Shown here one piece after another: positions 13,801 to 21,995 of a stretch of DNA of 42,336 bases. The position numbers were made by a program, and so were the translations under genes. The DNA lies in IMG/VR virus record IMGVR_UViG_3300037171_000041, positions 1-42,336 of that record, one strand, 5' to 3'. Origin of the DNA: a virus. The notes below the pieces were generated by a model. The model was not told the origin of the DNA and did no database searches. It saw only the letters and a list, made by a program, of their open reading frames with translations. Numbering within the stretch: the first letter of the stretch is position 1; each line of letters begins with the position of its first letter.

Positions 13801-14958
13801 TTGGTTATAAGAGTTCGGCCCGTTGAATAGCTCCATCGGTCCCGCGTTCCAGACCACGTTATTGAACCAGTAGAGAGTCGCTCCTACTGGCGGAATAGGC
13901 CAGAATCCTACATTGGTTGTGGGACCGGAAAGGTACAGGTTCTCGAAAAGATTGTTATAGATGGCGTATGCGTTCGCCGGGCTGGCCTGATCCGGGCCAA
14001 CACTCTCCATGATATTCGAGTGACCGCTGTTGACGAAGTTATTGATGGTGTTGTCATGGAAGATGTGCTGCGTACGGGTGATGAACTGCGCGCCATCGTT
14101 GAAGTAGGAATAGGCAATCTCCCAGGCCCCGCCGTACATGAACTCCTGTTGCACCGGGTCTGAGTCCGCGCCGTCCACCACATCGAAGAGAAGCACGTCG
14201 CCGGGAGCCGATGGGCCGAGGGTGTAACCGGTCGGGAAGCCACGAAAGGCGCTCATGCATTGCGAATTGATGTCGCAATTCCCCGCTACGGTGAATTGGA
14301 CATGACTCCAACCATGAATATAAAGGTTGTAATAGAACGTTCCGGCGCTCGTCTCGTTGTAACTGACATAGATGGGGGACCAATTTGACGGGGTGGTACA
14401 GATGCCCGTCATTTCGAAGTTGTCGAGAATGTAATTTCCTACTCCTCCGCCGTCCCACATGTCGTTGCTTGGATGCGTGCAGGAACCGAGCGAGGTTGAA
14501 GTGGTTGCGGGGTTGTCCCACGTCAGGATAGGCCGCGCCCAAGACGAGCCGGAGAACCATGTCTGATCCACGCCGATATAGTTGGGATTGCCGCTCGTTC
14601 CGTTCCAACTCCAATCCCACGATCCGCCGGTATATGGCGAAGCTCCAGAATTGCCGAAGTGCCACGTATCGCCGCCGCGAAAGATGATGCCGACGCCGCC
14701 CGTAGGATTGAGTGCTGCTGCATTGCCTGTGGCCGCTGGCATACCTGGCGCGTGCAGCCACGGACTAGATTCGCTGGTGCCCGCATTCGAGTCCGATCCT
14801 GTCGCTGAGACGTAATAGCACGTTGTTACGCCAAGACTCGAAAGCGTGACCTGACTAAGCGGGCTCTGCCAGTTGATATAGTTCGCACCGGAGGGACACG
14901 AGGCGAACGCCAGCGGAGCGCAAAGCAGGAGAGTGACGAGTTGGAGGAGTTTTCTCAT
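10876..14958 (-). CDS. Giant secreted-type tail spike / adhesin-like protein
   Basis: 1360 residues. Begins with a Sec signal peptide (RKLLQLVTLLLCAPLAFA, likely cleavage after AFA). Residues about 40-550 look like a right-handed beta-helix (YYVSATGSDSNAGTSES, YILDNFEMTG, NNLFENLYLSG). About 555-665 is a choice-of-anchor-D domain (VSPSTLAFGNQ, TVTLSNTGTASL, GQSCTVTVTFTP). About 890-1350 are InlB-B / divergent repeat modules (ATPATGYAFDDWS, TLTATFTPTGG). Such domains are usual in secreted bacterial proteins and rare in virions. ATG overlaps the upstream stop (ATGA). Likely binds host surface glycans, but whether it is in the virion or exported is open. Confidence 0.75.
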   Translation of the reverse strand: MRKLLQLVTLLLCAPLAFASCPSGANYINWQSPLSQVTLSSLGVTTCYYVSATGSDSNAGTSESSPWLHAPGMPAATGNAAALNPTGGVGIIFRGGDTWHFGNSGASPYTGGSWDWSWNGTSGNPNYIGVDQTWFSGSSWARPILTWDNPATTSTSLGSCTHPSNDMWDGGGVGNYILDNFEMTGICTTPSNWSPIYVSYNETSAGTFYYNLYIHGWSHVQFTVAGNCDINSQCMSAFRGFPTGYTLGPSAPGDVLLFDVVDGADSDPVQQEFMYGGAWEIAYSYFNDGAQFITRTQHIFHDNTINNFVNSGHSNIMESVGPDQASPANAYAIYNNLFENLYLSGPTTNVGFWPIPPVGATLYWFNNVVWNAGPMELFNGPNSYNQGTTSRFNDTFQNIAGGGNDISCGVSPYSAPYADANIHFISSDVGSIYSSSCSGQGSAATNILMTNAAANAAGYTSSTTPVYAPQSGSAPTVGAGTNKTSTFCAALSSASGSDPTLTDAAAKCAASTTYGVAYNATTHSTSSPGAAPTSRPAGGAWDVGAYQYSGAPPPAQPVASVSPSTLAFGNQVITVTGGPQTVTLSNTGTASLIIASIISSSSEFAVATNTCQSTFAYSLPAGQSCTVTVTFTPNALGAQNGILTFTDNSGGTSGSQQTVALTGTGISGGLWTTATSTPNFSVSWSSAGTTQTCSATKTLTPSSPAVLVWWGWLEGAAPTVNAVSGDALANVPALFKTQPATAGGKYMFSGGAYEASAAGGSTTGSITLNTTSTMGNLDCDIVQPIISSGTAILDGTTAIGYPNCNTACAAPAPTLSGNDYVLVWGAKGNPAPTAPGGPWTTPADIDTSNQYGGAFGALNQSTFVPFTFGPVSTTDYESISAISLGQSAALTVAVSPSGSGTLSCSSGNYPNGKAITCVATPGSGYGTPTWSGVSGCSGVSCTFNMNGPTSVTAVFPAVTYTLTQVISPVSSGYVAGPNCNTGSYTSGTTIGPCMATPAASYAFAGWSGGGCSGTSTCTVASLSANTTLTATFTPTGGGSYTWTPTISPVASGTLAGTHCAAGTYTSGTTIGACTATPATGYAFDDWSSVSGSAGCSGATNPCASFVISANSAATANFTQTSYTLGATTSGTGSGTATPSATSLHYGDAYTITVAPATGSVVDSVTGCGVSPTPPYTGTMPAATCSVQVVFGIESFMWTPLVSPAGTGSITGTNSVGGTYVSATPIGALTPNPVAGYSFVDWSNALGSAGCSGSTVPCVQFNLEADSGITANFAPNNYTISVSVPGGGGTVTGCSGSHAYGSLYTCTATPAANQYLQSISGCGGSGGTTYSGATPPTDCNVVATFGIVTSGNSSAQLLETQ

Positions 14959-17402
14959 GGAATGCGCAATCCTGTGTCAGTCGTGGTCCCACAACTTCCA
15001 GCCGTGATAGTGAGTGCGCCAGCAGGTAGCGTTCCTGAAGTGGCGCAGCGATAGACAATATTCGTGCCCGAGTTAATGCCGACGATACGATTTAAAATAA
15101 CCCATCCACCAGCCGCGCGGTCAATCTCAAGGGGTGAATCGATATAAGCTCCAGCATCGGAATAAGCTTGAATTTCATAGTTTGAGCCTGCGTTGCTTCC
15201 GCTCTCAGAAGAGGCATTAGCGCGGGCTATCCAGCGAGGCAGGTTGTTTGTCTCGTACCAAAGATCGCGATTTTCTCCCGCCACCGAGGTCGTCAGGTAA
15301 GCGACTGCGTTTGTGGCTCCAACTGACACTCCAAGGGTTCCACCTAGTCTGACGTTTCCCGTTACCGTCAAGGAATTAAGCGTCGCAGCCTTGCCAATGG
15401 CATTGAGATTTCCGTTATCAATAATGGTCGAGTCATAGGCTGCGGTGATTGAAACATCTGCGATGGTACGGCTTGCGTTCGTATTCACGATGTAAGACTG
15501 GTTGACGTGATTGTTGATGGAGAACGATCCGCCCTGTCCGTCGATGAGATAGAGTCCGGTTGCAGCATCGATACTGATTGAGCCAGCCCCGTAGTTGTTA
15601 GTTATCTGACTCCCCAAGATATTAGAGCCTGAATCGGCTAGAAGAAAATAGCCGCTCCCACTTGGCGGAGGTCCGGTAGCGCGGATGTTTGTAAGATTGT
15701 ATCCACCCATCGCCCCATTATAGATAACAGTATTGGGAATGATGTGAAAAGCAGCGTAGGTCTCGGAGAGTCCAGGTGCCCATTCAATCACAGTCCCGTC
15801 AAAGGAAATCTGGCCCTGCACCGATGCATCAGCCTGGATGATCTGTACGGCGTCGTTACCTGCTTTGAGATACCCGCCTTTGTAGTTTAGGGAGGTTGCA
15901 GCGCCTTGTTCAATTTGGATAGGAACTGCGGATGGAGATGACGACTGATCCTCAATGTCTAGGCCCGATAAGTCCATTGCAAGGCTCGTTGAGGCAGTCA
16001 TGCCGCCAAAACTCAGATCGTCCGATTGGGAGAGATAGACAACGCGGAGAGCCCCACCACAGGTCTTGCGGATATAGGAACCTTTGTCAAACTGCAAGCC
16101 ATCCGTCGCCACGCCATAGAACGAAGCTTCTGTTGCGCACCCGTAGATCGTAACGCCATGGAAGTGAATGTCGCTTCCTACCAGATTTGATGTTCTCCCC
16201 AAAGCCATAATGAAATTTGGTGGCGACGAGGAGTTGTCCGCTTCGAGACCGATATCCTCAAAATTCAGGTAACTGGTGCCGACGAGCTTAAATGCCGTTG
16301 CTCCAGATCCCGTGTAGTCTATGACTGTATCTTGGCCTTCCTCTCCTCGGATTGTACCGTGAGCTACCGCTCCAAAATCCAGAGTGCAACTAGTTTTGTA
16401 GACGCCCGTCTCCCAATAGGGGGCATACAAAGAACCTCCAGGATGAGCCGCGAGCCATGTAATTGCATTGGTTAGCGGCGTGCAGTTGTCGGTGGAACTG
16501 TCTGCTTTAGCATTGAAATCAGCGACCAGATTTTTTGTCAGCACTGGTGTTGAGACGCTGCTCGCAGTTATCACCGCCGGACAGCTTGCCTCCCAGTTCC
16601 CGCCGTTCGACCACACACGCAGCAATTGGGGAGACGCGAGCGAAACGGAACTGAAAAGGCCAGGCGGAGGGCATTCGTTGAAGATATTGGTCGATCCGGA
16701 GACGATCGGCGCCAGAGTCCCCGATCCGACGGCGCTGAACGGAATCAGGCACTTCTCCGTATAAGCGGGCAGCGTAGCAACAGCCGCAGAATTCATGAGC
16801 GCGTAACCGTTGCTCGTTCCGCATTGGGCCGTGAATGGCGCAAACTCCTGGATCTGGTCGCCGATGCCCGCCGCGCCCGCACACGAGATTCCAGGGCCGC
16901 CATCTGTAGGCCAACAATCATTGTTGGACCCCCCATTCGGAGCCGCGAGCCCATTGCCCGTCAATTGGCCTGAAAACACAGGATTGTTTAGCGGCGTTCC
17001 GGTTGAGGAGGCGTTTAGCGTAACGGTGGCAGAACCGCTATTCCACGTCTGCGCCTGCACCAGAATGAAGGTTGCAGAGCCTACCGCAACACTCCAGTTT
17101 CCGTTGGCGGTGATGGTGGAGATCTGAGTCCACGTCTGCGAGTTGAGGTTCTGATAGGTTGCGGTAGGAGAGCTGATCGAGACAACCTGAAGCGTTCCCG
17201 ACCAAGTACCGGATACCGTGACGGTGATCCACGGCGCCGGGCCGGGGACACTGGTCTGCCCCAGAATCGGAACTTGCATGTAAACGCAGCTCCGCGCCGT
17301 GCAATTCGATGCACTGGCGTTGATGGTGCCGAAAGTGCTGGTGTTTTGGGCGAAAGCGGCAATCGGCAGAAATAGCGCGAAAATGAGCAATCGTTTCAAC
17401 AT
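14955..17402 (-). CDS. Tail spike-like protein with signal peptide and pectate-lyase-like beta-helix
   Basis: 815 residues from the ATG behind AAGGTGATT. Signal peptide LKRLLIFALFLPIAAFA, cleavage before QNTS. A strand-rich N-domain (about 20-160; VSGTWSGTLQVVSI) is shared with the protein at 24192. Then a pectate-lyase-3-like helix (about 300-650; VADFNAKADSSTDNCTPLTN, GTIRGEEGQDTVIDY). The C-terminal part (SGSNAGSNYEIQAYSDAGAY) is a known tail-fibre ending style. Probably a glycan-binding or depolymerising spike. Confidence 0.75.
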   Translation of the reverse strand: MLKRLLIFALFLPIAAFAQNTSTFGTINASASNCTARSCVYMQVPILGQTSVPGPAPWITVTVSGTWSGTLQVVSISSPTATYQNLNSQTWTQISTITANGNWSVAVGSATFILVQAQTWNSGSATVTLNASSTGTPLNNPVFSGQLTGNGLAAPNGGSNNDCWPTDGGPGISCAGAAGIGDQIQEFAPFTAQCGTSNGYALMNSAAVATLPAYTEKCLIPFSAVGSGTLAPIVSGSTNIFNECPPPGLFSSVSLASPQLLRVWSNGGNWEASCPAVITASSVSTPVLTKNLVADFNAKADSSTDNCTPLTNAITWLAAHPGGSLYAPYWETGVYKTSCTLDFGAVAHGTIRGEEGQDTVIDYTGSGATAFKLVGTSYLNFEDIGLEADNSSSPPNFIMALGRTSNLVGSDIHFHGVTIYGCATEASFYGVATDGLQFDKGSYIRKTCGGALRVVYLSQSDDLSFGGMTASTSLAMDLSGLDIEDQSSSPSAVPIQIEQGAATSLNYKGGYLKAGNDAVQIIQADASVQGQISFDGTVIEWAPGLSETYAAFHIIPNTVIYNGAMGGYNLTNIRATGPPPSGSGYFLLADSGSNILGSQITNNYGAGSISIDAATGLYLIDGQGGSFSINNHVNQSYIVNTNASRTIADVSITAAYDSTIIDNGNLNAIGKAATLNSLTVTGNVRLGGTLGVSVGATNAVAYLTTSVAGENRDLWYETNNLPRWIARANASSESGSNAGSNYEIQAYSDAGAYIDSPLEIDRAAGGWVILNRIVGINSGTNIVYRCATSGTLPAGALTITAGSCGTTTDTGLRIP

Positions 17403-17409
17403 AATCACC

Positions 17410-18966
17410 TTAGAATTGTGAGGGAAGCTGGATCGGAACACCCTGACCCGGGAGCCCGAGCTGCTGCCGTTGGCGCAAGTATTGCATCATAGCCGCGCTT
17501 CTCTCGCCGGGAGTCATAGTCGGTGAGTATGGCACCATTCCAGGTTGAGCATAGGGCGCGCCTGCTTGTGCGGGCAATTGAAGAGCAGGGCCTGTATGGG
17601 GGGTATATGGGCTGTAAAGGGCCGGTCCCGGCAATCTTACAGTTGGCGAAGTCGGCAAATCGGAATAGAAGTTTTGCAACTGGCGCTGAAGCTGATCCAG
17701 CTTCCCTCCGCGAACCATTCCTCCAACTTTACTCAAAGCCGGACCGAGGACACTGCCCCGCGTCAATTGCGGAGCACTCTCTATGGTGTTGCCGACGAAT
17801 GTTCTGGCGTCGAACGGAGCATTGGCTTTAGCTTCGGCCGCAGCAAGGCGCGGTGTGGCTCCTTGTAGTGCTCCTTGCTGTTGAATCAAGCCCCCCTCTA
17901 TCCTTTTGATTCCGCTAAAGTCCTCGCCAGTGGCTTGCTGCAATGCGTCGTAGTAGGCGTTCCGCGTCGAGTTCGCCATCTGGTGCACAAGCTCCGGGGT
18001 GCCCACAGACTTCGCGTAGGTCGGATTTCCGCGCAGGGTCGTATCTTCGACGTTCATGTATTTGCGGAACTCATTGAGGCCATCGAGAGTGGTCACACCC
18101 GCAGCGCGCGCACGCAAATTTTGAATCGTATTCAGATCTTCCGGGTCGATAGCTTGTAATTGCGCCTGCGTGGGCATAATGGACCGCTGTATAGAGGTCG
18201 TATCTACAGGCACGTTGCGCACCTGTCCGAGAATGGCATTATGCGACTGGTCAATAGCGGTTTGAGCCTGCCGGATGATTGCCTTGTGCGCCTGCAAAGC
18301 CGCCACCGGATCATTGCCATTGATCGCTGCGACATCTTGCGGGTTCTGAGCGGCGGTGTCGCGGATGATCGAGCCAGTCTGTTTGGCGATATCTTGCGGA
18401 ATAAAGTTTGGGTTGGCCCCCGCATTGCCTTCGGCTGTCACGGCGGCATGAGACTTCATTTGAGATTCGGTGAAATTCTCTCCGGGAACGAGCTTGGGAG
18501 AGCGAGACGGAATCGATTCTGCCGCATCCTCGACTTCCGCGCCTCCGGCACCCATGAGCGCCGCCTGGGGAAGCGCCGCGATAGCCTCACCGCCCGGATT
18601 CGAGATGAATGGACGCACCATGTTCTCAGCCGGTGTTAGCGTGTCTCCTGTGGCTATTTGCCCGGCCGTCTGCGATAAAGCGGACAGAGTATCGATCGGA
18701 TGGGCGAGCGGTGAGAACAGACGCACTGCGCCCGCCCCAAGATCGGCACCGGCCGACTTGAAGAATCCGCCAACCGAAGAAGTATCGAGCGGAGGCGCTT
18801 GCGCAGCGCTGTCAATCGCGCGGTGCAGGGGGTCTGTGCCGCGTAAGACCGAGCCCACACTCCAACCTGGAGGCGCCGGAGATTTCTCGATCAATCCGGC
18901 AGAGAGATCAACGCTTCCCGCTTTCGGTACCATCCCCGCCGAGAGATCGACCTGAGACGTCGCCAT
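17410..18966 (-). CDS. Internal virion / DNA ejection protein
   Basis: 518 residues from the ATG overlapping the upstream stop (TAATG). N-terminus has a repeated DLSAGM/DLSAGL motif. A long helical, Gln/Ala-rich middle (QDVAAINGNDPVAALQAHKA) and a Pro-rich C-terminus follow. In short-tailed phages such large helical proteins next to a partner of similar size form the ejection channel. No enzyme motif seen. Confidence 0.6.
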   Translation of the reverse strand: MATSQVDLSAGMVPKAGSVDLSAGLIEKSPAPPGWSVGSVLRGTDPLHRAIDSAAQAPPLDTSSVGGFFKSAGADLGAGAVRLFSPLAHPIDTLSALSQTAGQIATGDTLTPAENMVRPFISNPGGEAIAALPQAALMGAGGAEVEDAAESIPSRSPKLVPGENFTESQMKSHAAVTAEGNAGANPNFIPQDIAKQTGSIIRDTAAQNPQDVAAINGNDPVAALQAHKAIIRQAQTAIDQSHNAILGQVRNVPVDTTSIQRSIMPTQAQLQAIDPEDLNTIQNLRARAAGVTTLDGLNEFRKYMNVEDTTLRGNPTYAKSVGTPELVHQMANSTRNAYYDALQQATGEDFSGIKRIEGGLIQQQGALQGATPRLAAAEAKANAPFDARTFVGNTIESAPQLTRGSVLGPALSKVGGMVRGGKLDQLQRQLQNFYSDLPTSPTVRLPGPALYSPYTPHTGPALQLPAQAGAPYAQPGMVPYSPTMTPGERSAAMMQYLRQRQQLGLPGQGVPIQLPSQF

Positions 18967-20531
18967 TACGGGATCACCTGATATCCCTGCTGCTGCGCTG
19001 CCGCCTTGGCTGCGTTCGGATCGCCCTTTGGATTTGCAGCGCGCCATGCCCCCAGACTAAATTGATGCGTCTGCGGCGTGGGTGCAGCGGCGGGGCTAGC
19101 GTTTTGAGTGGGAGGATTGACCTGCACGGGCTCAACGGGCTTAAACTTCGCGCCGTATGTCTGATTTATTGTGGAAAGGTCATTCTCGTATTTGGCCTGA
19201 GACCCGCGCTGCATCACATCCTGCATCTGAGCCATGTCGCTCAGTACAGAGGTGGGGAACGACCGACCAGTGAGAGCGCCTCCGAGATGCCCCTGCAATC
19301 TCTGCAGCCACGAGCCCCCCCCGTAATTCTGAATCTCGGCCATATTGATGCGGTGGACGCCCTGCGAAGTCGTAATTTGCAGCGCGCCCTCTTGAGGGAT
19401 GATCTTGTAGGAAACCACGTTCCCGCTCTTCGCAGCGGCGAGCATCTGCTGAAGCGTCTGCGTGACCGACTGCGCCTGAGCATAGTCCTCCCCTGCTTTC
19501 GTTGCGGCTGCTGTCGCAGGTGCAACCAAGTGCGGTGGGACCATCGCAAGGGCGGCATCGCTGCCCCGCGCCGCTTGGGCTTCTACGTTGGCGCGTGCCG
19601 CGCCCTCGGCGGCCGCGACCTGGACTTTCCCCTGCTGAATCTGCGGATTCGTTTGCATCCTTACCGCCTGATTCACTTCTCCCTGCTGAATCTGCTCAGC
19701 GCCGGGAGCGGTCCCCATAGCGATGGATGCGGCCGACGGCTCGTAGAGCGGGCTATTTGGGTCAGTTTTCCCTTGCGCGTTCTGGAAGGTAATCTTTTTT
19801 TGCGCGGCATCAAGAAGTTGAGCATAGCCGCCCAGGCTTTTAGCTTGGATTTCTAACTGCTGCCGCGCCTGCCCTGGATTCTGCTGCGCAAGCGTTGCGA
19901 GTTGCATGGCCTGTTGGACGTGTGATGGGTCGAAGAGGCCATTGTGAGAGAGTTGTTGCGCTGTCTGTTGTATCGCTTGCGGCAATTGCGCGTCTGGAGT
20001 GTTCAGCACTCCATTCATCGCATCGACGATCATGCCGTTCTTGGTCTTCATCGTTTCGGCATTCGAGGTTCCAGCCCGCGCGTCATCCATCGCAGTCTCG
20101 GCGGCCTGATTTTTCAGCTTGGAAACATACTCTGTGAGTGGCTGGATAGCCTGGGCCGACGCTCCGTTTTTCATCGCCAGCGTGATCAAATCGTCGTAAT
20201 TCGGCAGCGCACTGGAAGAGCCAGAGGAAGGTGCGGCAGCGGATGTATCGCTCGCCGACGCCGCGCCGGTTGCCGGGGATTGAGGAGCGCTTTGCATCTT
20301 TACCCATTGCTGATACGACGCCTGCATCGCTTTTGCATCATTGAGTTGTATCTGGGTCTTCTGATTCTCCATCGTGCCAGCCTGCACCTGATTTTGGAGC
20401 GCGGCTTGCCGAAGCGGTTGCTCCTGCATCTGGTTACGAATACCCATCATCTCAGCATATTGCTGAAGCGGGTTCGCCTGCGTTGGGATGGGCGGTTTTA
20501 CGTCAAGAGCCGGAAGAGGGATGGTTGCCAT
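18966..20531 (-). CDS. Internal virion / DNA ejection protein
   Basis: 521 residues. MATIPLPALDVKPPIPTQAN and a following Gln-rich coiled-coil region (MRNQMQEQPLRQAALQ-like stretches, about 25-75) are typical of podovirus ejection proteins. Mid-region Ala/Gln-rich helices, C-terminal Pro-rich tail ending GYQVIP. Start overlaps the stop of the 330-residue protein (TAATG). Role inferred from family style and position. Confidence 0.65.
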   Translation of the reverse strand: MATIPLPALDVKPPIPTQANPLQQYAEMMGIRNQMQEQPLRQAALQNQVQAGTMENQKTQIQLNDAKAMQASYQQWVKMQSAPQSPATGAASASDTSAAAPSSGSSSALPNYDDLITLAMKNGASAQAIQPLTEYVSKLKNQAAETAMDDARAGTSNAETMKTKNGMIVDAMNGVLNTPDAQLPQAIQQTAQQLSHNGLFDPSHVQQAMQLATLAQQNPGQARQQLEIQAKSLGGYAQLLDAAQKKITFQNAQGKTDPNSPLYEPSAASIAMGTAPGAEQIQQGEVNQAVRMQTNPQIQQGKVQVAAAEGAARANVEAQAARGSDAALAMVPPHLVAPATAAATKAGEDYAQAQSVTQTLQQMLAAAKSGNVVSYKIIPQEGALQITTSQGVHRINMAEIQNYGGGSWLQRLQGHLGGALTGRSFPTSVLSDMAQMQDVMQRGSQAKYENDLSTINQTYGAKFKPVEPVQVNPPTQNASPAAAPTPQTHQFSLGAWRAANPKGDPNAAKAAAQQQGYQVIP

Positions 20532-21523
20532 TAGAATGCCCCTCCACTCGCCATGAGGTTATTAACCTGATTTGCATCCTGCTGGCCCTGTCCGCCGCCT
20601 AGGAGCTGCTGAAGCATGAGCATATTGGAGAGGCTCCCTCCGGCTCCGGACAGCGCCCCTTGCCACGCATTCGCGCCGCCCACGTAGCCGGAAGCCGTAG
20701 CCTCCGCAGCATTGTTCAGCCCCTGGCCGATCTGCTGGCCGGTATTGGTTAGGGTGTTCGCCATCTGCCCTGCGCTCTGAAGCCCCTGACCGCCGAGTGT
20801 CTGCGCAGTAGTCTGACCCATGCCAGCGACTCCAGCAAGGCGGTTGTAGGTATTGGCCTGCTGGTTAGCCCACGTGTTGTAATTCGTCTGGTAAGTGTTC
20901 AGCGCTTGGTTGTAGACGTTATTGTAGTTCGTGTTCGCATAGTTCTGCGCGTAGTTGTTGAGCGCCTCCTGTGTGCCGCCCGTGAGGAGTGAGCCATTCG
21001 CCGCCGCACCGGCCTGTTGAGCCTGTTCACCCTGCTGTAGCGCGAACTGGTAGCCGGGGGTAGCCTGTGCCTGCGCCGCCGTAGGAGCCTGGAACGCTCC
21101 ACCGGAATAGGGGGCGAGCAACGATCCGTAGGCACCCAAATTTGTGTTAGCGGTACCGCTTAATCCCTTGACGGTCGGCACCGAGACCGAGCCAGAAACC
21201 CCCGGAATGCTTAAATTGGTGTTCCCGGTCGAAAGGCCTCCGCCGCCTTGACCGCTGGCTCCGCCCTGACCCAAAAGATAGTCGAGGGACGCCATTGCAT
21301 TCGTGCCAGACTGAAGATACGGCTGATCGAGCGCCAGCGAATTGCCATACATCTGCGACTCAAGCCCGAGCGATTCCTGCCCGAGCCCAGCTTGAAGCTG
21401 TGCAGACTGTTCTGCAGCTTGCGCTTGAGTAGAAGCGGCCTTTTCAGCGGCGTTGCTACCGATCAGCCCTCCAAACAGGCTGCTGACCCCACCAATACCC
21501 GCCCCGAGTGCTAAACCTGACAT
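20531..21523 (-). CDS. Gly/Gln/Asn-rich DNA-transfer (ejection) protein
   Basis: 330 residues. Hydrophobic Gly-rich start (GLALGAGIGGVSSLFGGLIG) resembling a membrane-inserting helix, then AAEKAASTQAQAAEQSAQLQ, then LDQPYLQSGTNAMASL and the family block TPGYQFALQQGEQ ... NGSLLTGGTQEALNNYAQNY. This block is widespread in phage DNA-transfer proteins. Together with the two genes downstream it forms a three-protein ejection set. Confidence 0.75.
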   Translation of the reverse strand: MSGLALGAGIGGVSSLFGGLIGSNAAEKAASTQAQAAEQSAQLQAGLGQESLGLESQMYGNSLALDQPYLQSGTNAMASLDYLLGQGGASGQGGGGLSTGNTNLSIPGVSGSVSVPTVKGLSGTANTNLGAYGSLLAPYSGGAFQAPTAAQAQATPGYQFALQQGEQAQQAGAAANGSLLTGGTQEALNNYAQNYANTNYNNVYNQALNTYQTNYNTWANQQANTYNRLAGVAGMGQTTAQTLGGQGLQSAGQMANTLTNTGQQIGQGLNNAAEATASGYVGGANAWQGALSGAGGSLSNMLMLQQLLGGGQGQQDANQVNNLMASGGAF

Positions 21524-21524
21524 A

Positions 21525-21995
21525 TTACTCCAGATTCCTCGTAAATACCGAAGTTGTTTTTCTGAATTTCTTGCGCCGCGCCAAAAGACGCTCTAAGGAA
21601 CCGCCAATCGGAACGGAATATCCTATGGCGGTGCATCCGTTTTCTTTTGCGTGGCGCTCGACTTTGATAAGCAATCCGAGCCCTAATGCCGTGCGCCGGA
21701 AAGACGGCGCGATGAAAACATTCTCAACAATTGCCACTTTCTTTCCGTATTGAGGGTCAATATAGATCAAAACAGCGGCAAAGCCTACCAGCGTATCGGC
21801 TGCGAAGGCCCCGAAACATTGCAATGCGCCATGCCGCTCCATGGACGCGTACATTTCAGGTTGAGGATTGATTTTCCCGATCTCAGGCAGAGAACATTCG
21901 TCTCCGTATTGAGAACACAGAGCGTCCCAATTGGGTGCTCTAAAGATTCCCGAAGCGAGGATCTTGCGAATTCCCGTCAATGCACTTCCGCCCAT
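21525..21995 (-). CDS. GNAT-type N-acetyltransferase
   Basis: 156 residues from ATG at 21995; a TTG start 33 nt earlier is possible. The core has the GNAT order: QCFGAFAADTLVGFAAVLIY (beta4), VENVFIAPSFRRTALGLGLL (acetyl-CoA pyrophosphate loop region) and a C-terminal half with AIGYSVPIGG. GNAT genes inside podovirus ejection-gene clusters are common; the target is unknown. Overlaps the 3' end of the 591-residue tail gene by 19 nt. Confidence 0.75.
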   Translation of the reverse strand: MGGSALTGIRKILASGIFRAPNWDALCSQYGDECSLPEIGKINPQPEMYASMERHGALQCFGAFAADTLVGFAAVLIYIDPQYGKKVAIVENVFIAPSFRRTALGLGLLIKVERHAKENGCTAIGYSVPIGGSLERLLARRKKFRKTTSVFTRNLE

